DNA of 64,000 nt from Dillenia suffruticosa (lineage: Eukaryota; Streptophyta; Magnoliopsida; Dilleniales; Dilleniaceae). Where the stretch lies: positions 17,263,674-17,327,673 of the forward strand of contig JAVTVX010000002.1 of the NCBI GenBank assembly GCA_033439265.1. The letters run 5' to 3'. Numbering within the stretch: position 1 is the stretch's first letter; each line of letters starts with the position of its first letter. The notes under the pieces are model-generated. The model searched no databases and was not told the DNA's origin. It was given only the letters and a program-made list of their open reading frames with translations. Made by a program: the position numbers and the translations under genes. Shown here piece by piece: positions 1-12,232 of the stretch.

Positions 1-66
1 AGAAACACAAAACAAGGAAGGCAAAAAGAAACAGACGGAAACACAGAAGAACCTAAACTAAGGCCG

Positions 67-615
67 TCACACTGGCCTTCCGCAGGCTAGGAAAGGGAAG
101 AACCATCTGCTACTCGCATCATTGCGACTAATTCTAAGCCTTTCAGCTCCACATTTATCCTCCTGAAGGAGCTGCCAAACCTCAAAGGGAGGGTCTAAGA
201 TCTCCTGCACTCCGGAACTAATGTTCTGCCCTAGAAGAGCTAAGCGATCAGCGCAACAATTAGCCTCCCTTAAAATGTGGTTGACAGAACAGCTTACGAA
301 AGATGTCACGAGCTCCTGACATTCCACAATGATGTGATAAAGAAGATGATCCACATGCGGAGAATGCTTTAGCAGATGGCATAACTCAGCCGAATCTGTT
401 TCAACTTCCAGCTGACGGAACCCTTTTCTTTGGGCCATGAGCAATCCTTCCCTTAAGCCCCAAAGCTCAGCAGTGAGCACCGAAGATTTTCCTATGTTCA
501 CCATGAAACCAGTGATCCAATTTCCCTCGTTATCTCTGAAAATGCCTCCTGCACTCGCATGATGAGAAACTTTAGATACTGCCCCGTCAGAATTTAGTTT
601 GTCGAGGGGCCACCC
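67..615 (-). pseudogene. RNase H-like domain fragment of a non-LTR retroelement
   Basis: The minus strand encodes a plant-type RNase H domain of the kind found at the C-terminus of plant L1-like LINEs and in many loose genomic fragments. An open frame runs from about 615 to a stop at 67. The first ATG is at 504, but recognisable domain sequence starts upstream of it. Acidic positions expected in the active site can be seen: Asp in LNSDGAV, Glu in TAELWGL, Asp in VETDSAEL and Asp in CADRLALLG. No reverse transcriptase or endonuclease is joined to it in the window, and upstream (600-620) the expected frame appears broken. I read it as a retroelement remnant. A small stand-alone RNase H-like gene is possible but less likely. 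Confidence 0.6.
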
Positions 616-1437
616 ATTTCACCTTCTGTCTGCTTGAAAAAGAGTAATGTTCATTTCAAATAAACTCCTGTGCTGAGGACCAAAAATTAAATATAAAATT
701 CAATTGAATTTTTTTATTAAGAACAATAAAAAGAAAATATAAAATTTATTTTTAATTATTTTTATTTTCTTAATTCCCCCCAAATTTCTCACGTTAAGAG
801 TAATTATGATAAAATGTTCATTTAAAAGTAAAATAGGTAAACCCACAACCTCTACTAAAAATCATTTGCAGAGTCACCTGTTCTAATTTTAGATACCTAC
901 TTGTTTTTTTGGAGTTGGAAATGAACAAAAGAATGTGGAATTCATTTAAATCCAAACACAGCGGTAAAGTTCAAGAATGATACAAGTTCACCTCGATATT
1001 CAAAACACTAGGTTTTTCTCCCAGTGTTATGTATTAGCATGAATTTGAACCACTAAGAATAATATTGCTAGAACCATCCCATTCCAGCCAACATAGCTTG
1101 GGCACATACTTGAAGCAAGTAGGACATTCAAGTTCGACAACATGCAAGATCAAAGCAAATCCACATACGGATATATATTACGGGCATAAGTAAAGAGCAC
1201 AGTACTTGCAAAACTGGTCCCTTTTATGAACTAAAACCTTATACATGCTTTCCAAAGAAATACCAGAAGTTTGCCCCATCTTGGAGTGCAATCTTCAGAC
1301 GCCAGAGTACCCAACCATCCTGCTGTACACAAGAAAGATGGGGCCACCAAAATCCAAATCAAAATCCGGACAAGATCATTTGTGTACAAAATGGGACCAA
1401 ATTTGTACAGATATCCACAAGTCTTTAACGGTGTATC
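616..1437. other. AT-rich spacer and 3' flank of the RPA gene
   Basis: No supported gene. The sequence is AT-rich, and the part from about 1200 to 1437 probably contains the 3' untranslated region of the RPA large-subunit gene, which ends at 1438 on the minus strand. Confidence 0.4.
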
Positions 1438-4400
1438 CTAAAAGCTACCCACATGTTGCCTTGAAATACCACCATATCTACCAGAAGCAACATTGCCACT
1501 TCCATTAGCTGGAGGCACATTTGTTCCAGGACAGTCTCTTGCCCAGTGACCCACTTGATGGCATTTGTAACATTCACCAGAAACACTGGTAGCACCAGAA
1601 GCAACAGGTGCCCTGTGGACAAAACCACCACCCACAGATTGGCCCTGATTATTCGTGAGACCAGAATAGTTGGTAGAGTTTTGCATGCTATTAATACTAC
1701 CAGAAGAATGCACAGAACCAGTATACTGATTGCCATACTGGCCATAGTGAGGTGGTACCCCACCATCTCCTCTATAGTTCATACCAGCTGGAGCAGGTTG
1801 TCTAAATCCATCATTCCCAATAGCTCCTCCATATTTCATATTAGGCAGTTCTGGCTGTCTTAATCCAATGTCCTGAAATCCAGTATCTAAAACACCAGAG
1901 CCTGGAGTAATGTCCTCCCCAACTTTAAGCTTTTCAATCATGTTCAAACAGAACCTGGACTCAGATGAGAAATTCAACTTCTCCGCCTTGACCACAGTTG
2001 ACTTTACACGCTGTTCATCGCCAAAGTTCTCCTCCTTCACTTTTAACTTGAATAAATATCTGTTAAAGAGAACCCTGTGTATAACATCTGCAAATTTCTC
2101 ATCATCTTGCTCCTCATATTTCAAATAATAAAGATCCTTGGCAGAGATACCCATGATATCTGCCCCACTTTCCTGAAAAGCGGTAACCCATGTATTACCA
2201 GTGTGGTCCTGTATTTGGAACTGAAGAATATACCGGTAGTCACATTCATCAACAGATTGATTACACCTATCACACTGCCACTTTCCATCCCCATTGTTTA
2301 TGACCTTTTTGTTGCATTGCCTATCTCCAATCATGACTGGACATGCCGTATAGCAGAAATTATCAACCTTTATATATGAAACAGTGGCACTGACCATAAT
2401 CCAGTCTGGTTTCTCAGAAGTACCCAGCTTTTCATCTTTGATTTGAGAGACAACCTTTCGAACATCTACCCGTCCCACACTTGAAGTTTCCCTTGAAATT
2501 GAAGTACAAGGGGCATTTTTCCCTTCCCTATCAAACCAGTCCTTGAGCCTGAGAGCCTCGGGGAAATCCGGATTGATGACCAACTGGCTACTTGAAATTG
2601 TCCCCACTGCCTTCCCATTAAAATCACTGATCCTGCCAGATTTAACAGCCAAAACAGGAAAATTTCCAGAATCACACATGCTTTGAAGTGCCTGTCCTTC
2701 TGCATTACAAAAGCTTCCCCATAAAGTCAATTCAACACTTCGACCTGACATGTCGTTCAACTGCAGTGTTCTCTTCTGTGTTTCAGTACCATTTTTCCTC
2801 ATTATTGAAGCAGATGGACTTATAGAGGAAACCACACCAATCACATCGACTATGCTGTTAGCATCCATACTTTCAACATCACTGATGGAACAAAAATGGT
2901 ACTGCTGCTTTGGTATTGTGTTATCTTCCTCAGAGCATGGCTGCACCATTGATGTGCTCTCTAAAAAAATTTCATGAACATTACGGAGGTGGTTGAAGTT
3001 CTTTTGTGCAGGCTTCAGAGTTCCCCTGGAAATCAGATACACTCTACCTTCCTCAATCTGGTTGAAGAACTGATCAACTACTGCATTAAAGCATGTTACA
3101 CGTATTTCTCCACCTTCGGAATCAAGAAGATCAAAGGAAAAAACTTTTCCGTCACCACGAGGATTATTATAGTGCCTAAGTTCCCCTTTTTTTGTTACTC
3201 TAGCTTTAATTGTCCACCTACCCTGGTAGGGTGTAAGTGCAGCAATTGGAATTATCATAGGAGGAGCCTCATTCTTAGCTATAGGTCCTCTATTCGCATA
3301 AATAGAAGGTGGGTGCTGAAAAGCAGGTTGTGCTGAGCGGGGATAAGAATTTAAAGGAGGCCTTGATTCGACTTTTGGATGGGGAAGACCAGCAATTTGC
3401 TCATCATATGACCCTCCATACTGACCATAAGAATGTGAATTCAAACCACGCTCGGCTTTAGGAGCAGTATGGAGATAAGTAGACCCCTCGGATGCATTTT
3501 GTATACCAGCTGGGCCACCAGCAAAAGAACCACTACCATAAGACTGTGGACTTTCTCTGACTATTGCTGACTGACCCACAGAGGACTGTAGAGGAGTGGA
3601 AGTTCTTGCAGCAGGTTCAGAACCACTAGAAGCAACACTTTGCGCATATTGTTTTGGTTGTCCAATAATGTCATACTTTTCAAGCAAAACATCCAAATCT
3701 ACAACCACAATAATCCTGCTTGCAATTCAAGGAGTCAGACACACACGCAAGCAGAGAGAGAAAGAATAAGAGATATAGCCAAAGCGCTCATACACACACA
3801 CCTGAAATAAGCTTTCATTTATATACATCATTTAACAATTTGTGGAACATATACAAGCTCAACTAGTGAAGAAAGAGATAAACACCTAAATGATTATATT
3901 GTGATAACATGAAAAGGACAATGGTACTGAACATGCACAAATGGGCATGGCGGGTCAAGAAGTCACAATCTTTAGGGAAAACACTCATTTCTAAGGCCCC
4001 ACAAGCGTGCATTTGTATGCAACAGAAACATCAAGCACACATACAAATAATGGCCTCATTGAAGAACACAAGGACCCAATTCAAGAAATCAAAAGGTGTA
4101 TAATAGACATTTAACATGTACTAGTCCTCAACCACTTCAAGCCTTCTACAGATACACCATCCCAGCAAACTAAAGCACTTTTGAATCTGCGGAATACATT
4201 GACATTATCAAGAAAAGATATAAAGGAATCATTGACTTTAGCATGCGGTAAAAATTTTTTGCCTCTTCAAATTCTGGGCAGTCAAATGAAGTGCCAAGGC
4301 CGGCACGCAAGATTGAGTAACAAAATAGCAACAAAAGGGAAGAACAGTCATTGCCCATAAGTTACAAACTCCAACATTACTTCAAAAGAACTAGCATCCA

Positions 4401-5021
4401 TTTCAATAAACCATCAACCAACTAGCACTAGTCATCATAGTCAGGAACTTGCAAACGTACGATGGAATAAATAGTCAAGAAAAAATCATAGGTTTGTACT
4501 AAAAAAGAAGCTGAACTAGCGCACCTATAGTTGATGAAATGCGTTAAATAGAGTTCATTCCGTATGACCTTAAGAAAAATTAGGGTTCAATTTGAAAGAA
4601 ATCTGCAACTCCAAAATTGCTTAGAAGCGTATGAACAGTGCATTTCTGTCCAGTTTCATTAATTGTAACACGCAAAGAAGGTACACAGGAAACCCTAATA
4701 TTAGATAGAGAGATTGAAAAGGGAAATTTCTACAGAGAGAACGTACGTTCGATTTTGAACAACACTGCAGATAAATTCAGTAAGGCGAACAATGGAGCCC
4801 TTCTGCAAGTGGCCAGAGCTAACCAAGATGTTCTTCTGGGTAGCGAGCATGCCTTGCTGACAATGAACCCCATCGGACAACATCACTCTGTACCTCTCGG
4901 TCTTCTTTGTGTCTCCTTGACCCACCATCTTTATATCGCTCACTTGTATCACTGGCTTGAATTTCTCACTATTTCCATTGCATATCTTCTCTATCGCTCC
5001 TTTCGTCAATTCCACAGCCAT
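1438..5021 (-). CDS. RPA1: Replication protein A 70 kDa DNA-binding subunit, zinc-knuckle type
   Basis: RPA1 is the large subunit of the heterotrimer that coats single-stranded DNA in nuclear replication, recombination and repair. Two exons: 4747-5021 and 1438-3715. The intron has a GTACGT donor and a GCAG acceptor, and the join gives 850 residues. The ATG at 5021 begins MAVELTKGAIEKI, the usual start of this family. Seen in order: N-terminal OB fold (about 1-115); Gly/Ser/Tyr-rich linker; DNA-binding OB folds A (about 245-345) and B (about 365-475); OB fold C (about 507-690) with a zinc ribbon using Cys546, Cys550, Cys573 and Cys576; then a Gly-rich tail ending in a CCHC zinc knuckle at 807-820 (CYKCHQVGHWARDC). 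The tail knuckle resembles the plant RPA1C/E class rather than the shorter replication forms; this class assignment is from memory. All domains look intact. Confidence 0.95.
3716..4746 (-). other. Intron 1 of the RPA70 gene
   Basis: The only intron of the RPA large-subunit gene separates the N-terminal OB fold from the linker. The split codon (AC|G, Thr) keeps the frame. Nothing coding was recognised inside. Confidence 0.85.
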
Positions 5022-5049
5022 CTTCTTCCCAACAACTACCTCCAAATCG

Positions 5050-5100
5050 ATCAGCGAGAGAGAGAGAGAAGGGAGAGAAGAAGAAGAAGAAGAGAAGAAG
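5050..5100 (-). repeat. GA/GAA microsatellite in the RPA70 5' leader region
   Basis: A purine-rich run of GA and GAA units on the plus strand lies 30-80 bases upstream of the RPA70 ATG. It is therefore a CT-rich tract in the probable 5' untranslated region or core promoter. Such tracts are common at plant transcription starts; I infer no specific function. Confidence 0.6.
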
Positions 5101-5159
5101 GTGAGGGTGGGAGGGAAACCGCCCCGCTCAACTATATCGTCACTTTAGGTTAAGAACTC

Positions 5160-5935
5160 TACAAATTGACCAATTTGCCTTCAAACTGATAAGGGAGTGT
5201 TTGGGTAAAAAGAAATTGTAATAAAGAATCGAAATACCCATATAAGTTATTTAAATTAATAGAATAGGTATAAAGTTTTGAGAAAGAAACTTCTAAAATA
5301 AGAATTTTGTGAAATCTAAATAAATTGCTAGTTTTTGATCGAAACTCATATATGAAATATAAAAATGTTACTTTTTACTCTTCTATTTGGTCAATATTTA
5401 TTTTTTCATAAATTTTCTCTAATCCAAACCCAATCTGTTACTCTTTTTCTCTATGCATCCACTCGAAATAAAAATAAAAGAAAATTAAATCTTCGGGTCC
5501 AAGAATAGTCACTTTCTTCGAAAGAAGGCAAGGGCTGTACTAGAAGGCCAGAGATTTCTTCTAACTTCTCTTAAGCCAAAAAAATCCTATTTTTTCGACA
5601 ACGCCTCTCTCTTAGGTAAGTTTATGGGTCATGAAAAAAAAATTTGGGATTTGATTATTTCTCATCAGAAGACTGTGAATCAGAAAATTACATGAAGGGG
5701 ATTAATAATAGTAGGATTGAGAATGATATTGTGTTGTTAATCACGTGGGTTTGGGGGATTTGATGGGTATAGGTGACATAAGTATGGTAATGAATACGAT
5801 AGCGTTGACGAGAGATTTTGTGATGATGAATATGATGATATTTATGCGATTATAAATAGTGTTGAGGGTAGGCATGTTATAATGCTTGGGTAATGTCACG
5901 AGTACCCATAACACTACCAAGTCAAAGCTTGAATT
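5160..5935. other. Spacer upstream of RPA70, no gene seen
   Basis: AT-rich spacer. The stretch near 5190 (starting GGGAGTGTTTGGG) has the look of a MITE edge, but I found no paired terminal repeat. The stretch 5760-5890 has a weak coding look without a recognisable family. Confidence 0.3.
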
Positions 5936-6320
5936 CGAGCTCTCGAAGGGCGATCCAACCCCAGCGATCGAAATCTCCTTCTCCTTCTGATGCTCTCATT
6001 TACCCTAACCCACTCGTTTTCATTTCTCATCCAACAGCCTCGATCGAAGTCTTCTCCTTCTGATCCTCTCACCACGGCAGCGATCAAAGGGTGATTTAGC
6101 CGCAGCCCAAGCGATTGTAGTCTCCAACCCAAACGATCGACCTTCTGATGCTCTCACCACGGCAGTGATCGAAGGGTGATCCAACCCAAACGATTGAAGT
6201 CTCCTTCTCCTTCCGATGCTCCCACCACGATAGCGATCGAATGGCGATTCAACCGCAATCCAAGTGATCGAAATCTCCTTCACCTTCTGATCCTCTCACC
6301 ACGACAATCGAAAGTCTAAT
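5936..6320. repeat. Degenerate minisatellite, unit about 70-85 bp
   Basis: An imperfect tandem array. The recurring core reads approximately CTTCTGATGCTCTCACCACG followed by GGCAGCGATCGAAGGGTGATCC. Core starts are at about 5988, 6061, 6146, 6214 and 6288, giving spacings of 73, 85, 68 and 74 bases. The first unit is disrupted after its core. The array runs into a CT microsatellite. Confidence 0.8.
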
Positions 6321-6323
6321 CTC

Positions 6324-6327
6324 CTTC

Positions 6328-6360
<33 letters not shown>

Positions 6361-6364
6361 TCTG
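6324..6364. repeat. CT microsatellite
   Basis: A near-perfect (CT)n run with one G interruption, directly after the minisatellite. From about 6480 to 6660 the sequence is rich in short GCTCGAGCTC-like motifs but shows no gene. Confidence 0.85.
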
Positions 6365-6669
6365 AGTTTTGCCTTCTGCCCTCTGCCTTCCGCCTTCTGT
6401 CTTCTGGTTCTGCTCTCCCTATCAAGCTCTCCCGGTTTCGGGTTTCGATTTGGGATCTGGTTTGGATAAGATTTTGGGCTCAGACTTGGGCCCAATCTTG
6501 CCCGAGACCCGCGACACTCGAGCTCCTCTTCTTCTCCTTTAAGTCGAGCTCAAGTTCTAGAATCACAAGCTCAACGAGCTCAAGCCCAAGCTCGAGCTCA
6601 CCTCCCACAGACTCAAGCTAAGCTTGGGTATTGTGATACCCGGGCTCAACCCGGGTGTTTTAACAGGTC

Positions 6670-8180
6670 TAGTTGAGGGTGGATGTGTATTCGAATATGA
6701 TTTTGATGGGAGTTTTTTGATTTGGATTCAGATTATAATTAGAGCATGTTTTTTCAATATAGTGTGAACTCCACTCTTTAACGTTTTACGAGTGTAATTC
6801 ATTTTATGAGTATAATTCATTATATTATGCGATACATACAATTTAAAATCACCAATTAAGCAATAAAATTTTTAATAACTTTTCTTGATCAGATATAAGT
6901 CCTTCCACTTCCTAGGAAAGTCTCTCCTAACACTAGAACACATCTCGACAGTTATTCTTGATAAGATAGGAAATCTTCATGATAATTGAAACTTTTTTTA
7001 ATCAACAAGATACCAAACCTCCTAAAATTTTTTGACTATATTTCATGTAATCTCAAAAATACTCAATAATCCTTTTATAATAAAACTAAAGTTTCTATAT
7101 CTTTAAGATTACATGGGATTTATCATACACATATACTATATATATTTGGCATTGGTAACTAGTCAAGTACGTTCTCAGAAACTCTATACTTCTCACACAA
7201 AGGCAGCACATGGCTCTTTTGCAGCTCTCTTCAATCTATTTTTTTTTTCAAAAATTGCTCTTTTTAATTTGAATATCAAAGTTTCCACATTGGAATACCT
7301 TTTGACGGTATTTATAGGTTTTATTACTTACAAAAGTTTCAAAGACTTCTGAGTACACTTTTCACACTCAAGTTAGTAAAGTAGGTATTTATGGAATCAA
7401 ACTCATCTTCAACACCTCCCCCTCAAACATACCCAATGATGAAATTGATAAAATATCGATCGATCACCAAAATAACAAAAAATAATAATAATAATATTTT
7501 ATGTCATCTAACGATGGAAAAAGAAGGCTAAAGGGTCTCCTCTAAGACTCTTTTGTATCTCATCTCAATTTCCATTCTCTCATAAGGAAACCTCTACTTA
7601 AAATTCATGTCATATGAGGATAAAATAGTTTGGGCATCCTCTCCCTTACATCATTGCTCATCCAAAATTAGCTGATCTTTTATCCATTAAATCTCTAAAA
7701 CTTCAACGAAATAATACTAACAATCCATTCCATAATACGTACCCCCACGTTTCCTTCACTGACAATGTAATAACCTTCCCACCAAGTATACCATCTTCGA
7801 ATGCAACATCATTCCCATCGAGCCATAAGGAAATCTCTCTATGCTACAAAAGACCGTGACTCTCCCTCTGTAATCTTCCCTTGTTAGCTTGTCTTGAACT
7901 TTTCGTATCTCAAATTATCATATTTATTTATATTTTTTAATTAAAATAATTTTATTATAGAAGTATAAAACTTTTGTAAATTGAGAGAAATTCATTATTA
8001 AAAAAAGTTACATATATATTAAAAAATTTATTACTAAAATTTATTTTTAATATATATACATATATAATTAGATTATTATTTAAAAAAAAAAGTTGCATTC
8101 TTAGAAATAAAATATAACCCCACCAAAAAAGGGCAAAATTGGGGATAAGGAAAGGGTTTAAGGAAGGAGATAAGAATTGG
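6670..8180. other. AT-rich spacer between RPA70 and the membrane-protein gene
   Basis: No supported gene. It contains the LTR-like remnant listed at 7100-7426. The part from 7900 to 8100 is made of A/T runs. The final part is probably promoter for the plus-strand gene starting at 8438. Confidence 0.4.
7100..7426 (-). mobile_element. Possible LTR remnant with polypurine tract
   Basis: Read on the minus strand, a purine run (GAGGGGGAGG, 7415-7426) is followed at once by TGTTGAAG at 7414, the layout of a polypurine tract next to a 3' LTR. A TATAAATA motif lies about 100 bases further in (7309-7316), as expected for an LTR promoter. The far end of the LTR and any coding remains were not identified, so this is only suggestive. 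Confidence 0.35.
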
Positions 8181-8264
8181 AATCTAGTGGGTGCTGATGT
8201 AACATATCACATGACAGCGGAGGTAGAGTCGTATTGTAACTAGAAGCAAAGCAATCTCAAGCCC

Positions 8265-8437
8265 AGATTTTTTTTTTTTGACCTTTGATTGTTTGAGAAA
8301 CATATCAGTAAATTCTCTCTCCCCTCCTCCTCCTCCTCTTCTTCTTCTGCTACTTCTAAGCATTCCGATCACCGGATAATGATTCCGGTGGCCGGAAATT
8401 CGATTAGTTGGTCGTAATAAAAGTGTAGTTTGCAGCC
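8265..8437 (+). promoter_or_regulatory. Probable 5' leader of the membrane-protein gene
   Basis: A pyrimidine-rich stretch (T run at 8271-8280, then CCTCCTCCTCCTCTTCTTCTTC) just before the ATG at 8438. This composition is typical of plant 5' untranslated regions. No clear TATA box was picked out. Confidence 0.35.
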
Positions 8438-10765
8438 ATGGATTCGCCAGAGGTTCTGGAGACGAGACGCAAAGAGGGTGTGTTCTGCGAAATCTTACGA
8501 ATTCTGATGGCCCTCGTGTTATCTTTGTTGGTTTTCTTTTGTTTTTCCTTCATGGTTGGTTTTGTTGCAATTTCGGCTGCCAATTTTCCTATTGCGACCT
8601 CCATTTCCGTGTCTTCTCAGTGCAGGATTGTCTCCAGTAGTGAGTTTTTCTCAATTCTTTTATATTTTAATTGTTTATGAGTGAATCTCTCTTCTTTTCT
8701 TGTGCACAAAAATGAAATTTGTGTCATTGATTTGGTGTGTGCCCTTGAATTCAGGGTTTTCAGATTGATTAGATGTTTTTAGGGCTTTTGGTATTTTTCA
8801 TTTCTGAAAGACTTGTACGTGACAAATATGCATTGTAAGTTCGATCAATTAGTCCATGAATTAAAATGCAATAAGACCAAGGTGCTTCTGGTATGATCTG
8901 CTCCAGACACTCGGAAAAATTAATCCTGGACTGTGACAATGAGATCTTTTGTAATGATTTTCATCTTTTAGTCGATGGACGGAGTATGTGTTTGATAGAG
9001 ATGCTGTATCATCTTATGGAGAAAATTCAAAGATGGTATGAATATCTTTTGCTTAAAGGTTGGAATAGAGTAGATGGGATCGGGAACGCTTAGTGTGATG
9101 GGATCAGGAGTGGATGAAAAGGGACTACATGCTTCTTGGCAAACTCTAGTTTAATAGAGAAGAGGATTATAATCAAAGCATCAAAATGTTATATCTTGGC
9201 TACTTAGGTTAATGTCGATACTTGCATCTGTATTAGCACTGCAGAGGGCTGTACATAATTGATAATATGCAGCTAACTATGTCCTTGCTGACTACTAACT
9301 GTTAGTCTAATTTCTTTGGTGCCTTAACATTGGGTTACTAGTCTCTCATGCATAAAACAAAGTTATGTCAATTTGTTGCCTGCAACTTTCATTTAGAATC
9401 ACTTCAGGTTTCTCGAGAACGTTTTCATATTGTTTCTGTATCCTTGATTGAATTTTATTAATTTGGTTTTAATTACTCCTTTTCCATCTTGTTCCTCACA
9501 AAGCTGCCCAAGCAGGGACAATACTTCCATTTATATTCATGTAAATTTTGCAATTAACTTCATTGTTGTTGGTATTCAAAAGATTGTGACAGTGTTCTGC
9601 TTGGTTTAAAGATTATTTGACTTTAAAAGCATCATAATGCAATGGTTTTCTGGATTTGCAATGTGCCAAGATAATGATTGATGTTAGTGATATCATTTGT
9701 TTAACTTCTCAACATTGTCATTAGATTTCCCTGACATGGTACATACGACATTTCGTGTTCTCCCTCCTAAAACGTGATACTTAAATGACCTGGGTCTTTA
9801 AGCTTGGAGTTCCAATAATTTAGAAGTAACCAGAAATAAAGCGAAGTATATGTGCAAAGAACCAAGAAAAACTAGCATAGCCTAATGAAGAATCCAGATT
9901 TATGACATAGGTACATTCACTTAATAAATCAAATGTGTGTGAGATACATAATTCAAAGTTAGGCTCAATGCCTTCTAGTGAATCAACTATGTGTAACCAC
10001 CCACTGAATTGAATTTGGAGCATAGGTGGATGTTGCAACCTTAATACCCATAATATGAATCACATTATAGGATGCCAACAATGGCTCTTGATAGATGAAT
10101 AGGCTGCAATGTTGTCAAAAATAGAGATCTTTTATCGTGACCAATTACAAAAATGTAGGCCAAATTTCATCCAAGTTCCAGTAACTAATGTTGTTGCATT
10201 CTTGATGGTTATATACTCTCATTCGACCTCGTATGAGTACTGTTGCTTGTTATTTCATCTCATCTTACAAGATTCTAGGTCAGAATGATCTGACATTGGA
10301 TCAACTTGTGGGGCTTTCTGTTTTTGCTTACAAACACTTGGAACACAATTATGTTCTTTCTCCACCCTGTAAAATCCTTTGCCTTGTGAGTCTACACTTG
10401 AGTTCTTCTTCTAGAGTTGGAGTCTTTAGTTGGAAGTTTCCTTTTGAACTATAGTTTTGGGGTTCTAGCAACTAGAGCTGTCAATAACAGCACTTCCCGC
10501 ATGGCCGGCCTGTCCCAAGGATGGGTCTCGCTTGAAAGTTTAGTCCCTTCTAGTAGAAGGGATGGGATGTGCCCATACCGTTGGGCCTTTGAAAAAGACA
10601 AACAAAAAGTCAGGGTATGGGACGGGAGTCACACACGGAGCTTTGGGCTTGAAAAATTTAGTCCCTTCTAGCAGAAGGGATGGGACAGGCCCTTAAAAAA
10701 TAAAAAATAAAAAAAGTCAGGGTTTCGTGTGGGACGGGAGTCATGCATGGAGCTCTGTGCTGTCT

Positions 10766-10811
<46 letters not shown>

Positions 10812-12199
10812 CTCTCATCTCCTCAAAGACGATGAGCAATGGTGAAAATGACAATCTCTCTCTTCTCCTTTCGAAGATCTTACTTTAAAAGATTTGAAGA
10901 GGGATTAGAGAGCTATTGCATATCACTTTTTTTTCCCCCTTTTATAAAAGGGGCTGCCTTGAAGGAAGGTGATATTGTTAAACACTAGGCGAATTAGATT
11001 GTGTGATTGAGGGGTGGGAGAACAGTCTTGTGATAAGGATGGGGCTTTTTTTCAGTCTATACCCACCTTTTTCCCGAGCAGTATTAAGGAAGTGATCTTG
11101 AGGAAGTAGTCCTGGACAAGTGGAAGTATGTTCTACTTGCAATTGTGAGGCATCAGACGGTTGAAGCCTTAGCTTGTGTTTTCCTGTTTGTTTTTATCTT
11201 GTTGCTTCAAAGTGCTAGTTAAAGAATGCTTTGGGAACTAGATATATATTTTTTGAGTTATTGTGTGATGAGTATTTTGTCTGCCTTGCTCAATGGGTAT
11301 TCAGTGGAGTCTTTGCAAGCCACGTCTTCTTTGAGAAGCCAACTGATGGTGTGGAGATTGATTTAGAATATGGCTCCTCCTACCATTGCTTTCCCTTCAT
11401 GGAAGGCTGTGGAAGAGGGTTCCTGTCTAGGATAACTTCCTAATGAAAATGTTCTTAGTCACTTGAATGGATCGAGTTTCATTAATCATCTTCACCGAGA
11501 TTGTCCTTGGTCCAGAAAAATTCACTAACCTAGTTTTAACATATTTAAATAAAAAAACAAAACCTGAAGGAGCAAAATGGTAAGTCCCATGTCATATACT
11601 AGTACTTAGCAACAAATTGGAAAAAAATGATTCTAAGATAACAGAAACATGTAACTCATCTTGCACTAGGATTTTATGATCAAACTTTGGCTCCTCAATG
11701 CTTATATAGAAGAAAGAGCATAAGCTGAAAATTATTGATGTCAAGTGCTATTTTAATCTCCACTTTCATGTCTGCTCTGTTCAATAAATACTGGAGAGAT
11801 TCAGTTTTTAATATGCTGTTTGCTTTTACATTTTGCAGGTGTAGATCTTAGATCATCCAAGGTCTGTGAACTTGGACTCCTGAATTATAATGCCAAACAT
11901 GTATTAAACCCTTTTGAAAAGAAGAAGTTTCGATGTCGTTATGATTACTACTGGGCTTCAGTTTTTGAGGTAATTATTAGATGTTGTGAACCGGTAATTG
12001 GTTTTGTTTGGCTTTCAAAAAGGTTCTTCTGCTTACACAAACTGATTATAGTGGCGCGCCTCAAATTAGCTCTGTTTTGTCATATTTTTCTCATAATATT
12101 TTTCAACTAAAGTGAAAAATTTTTAGTTGGAAGTATAAGGTTTTGCAAGTAGAAGTCAAATTTCTCTACAAATGTGATTTAAATTATCATTACATCTGT

Positions 12200-12232
<33 letters not shown>

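Larger units (their letters stand above)
8640..11838 (+). other. Intron 1 of the membrane-protein gene
   Basis: A 3.2 kb intron. It contains a tandem duplication (10531-10757) and a long CT microsatellite. No coding sequence was recognised. Confidence 0.7.

Noticed and set aside
5884-6640. GCTTGGGTA-TGT occurs at both edges of the minisatellite region and could be a target duplication
   Set aside because: Only about 12 bases with a mismatch, and the inner ends show no consistent terminal repeats.
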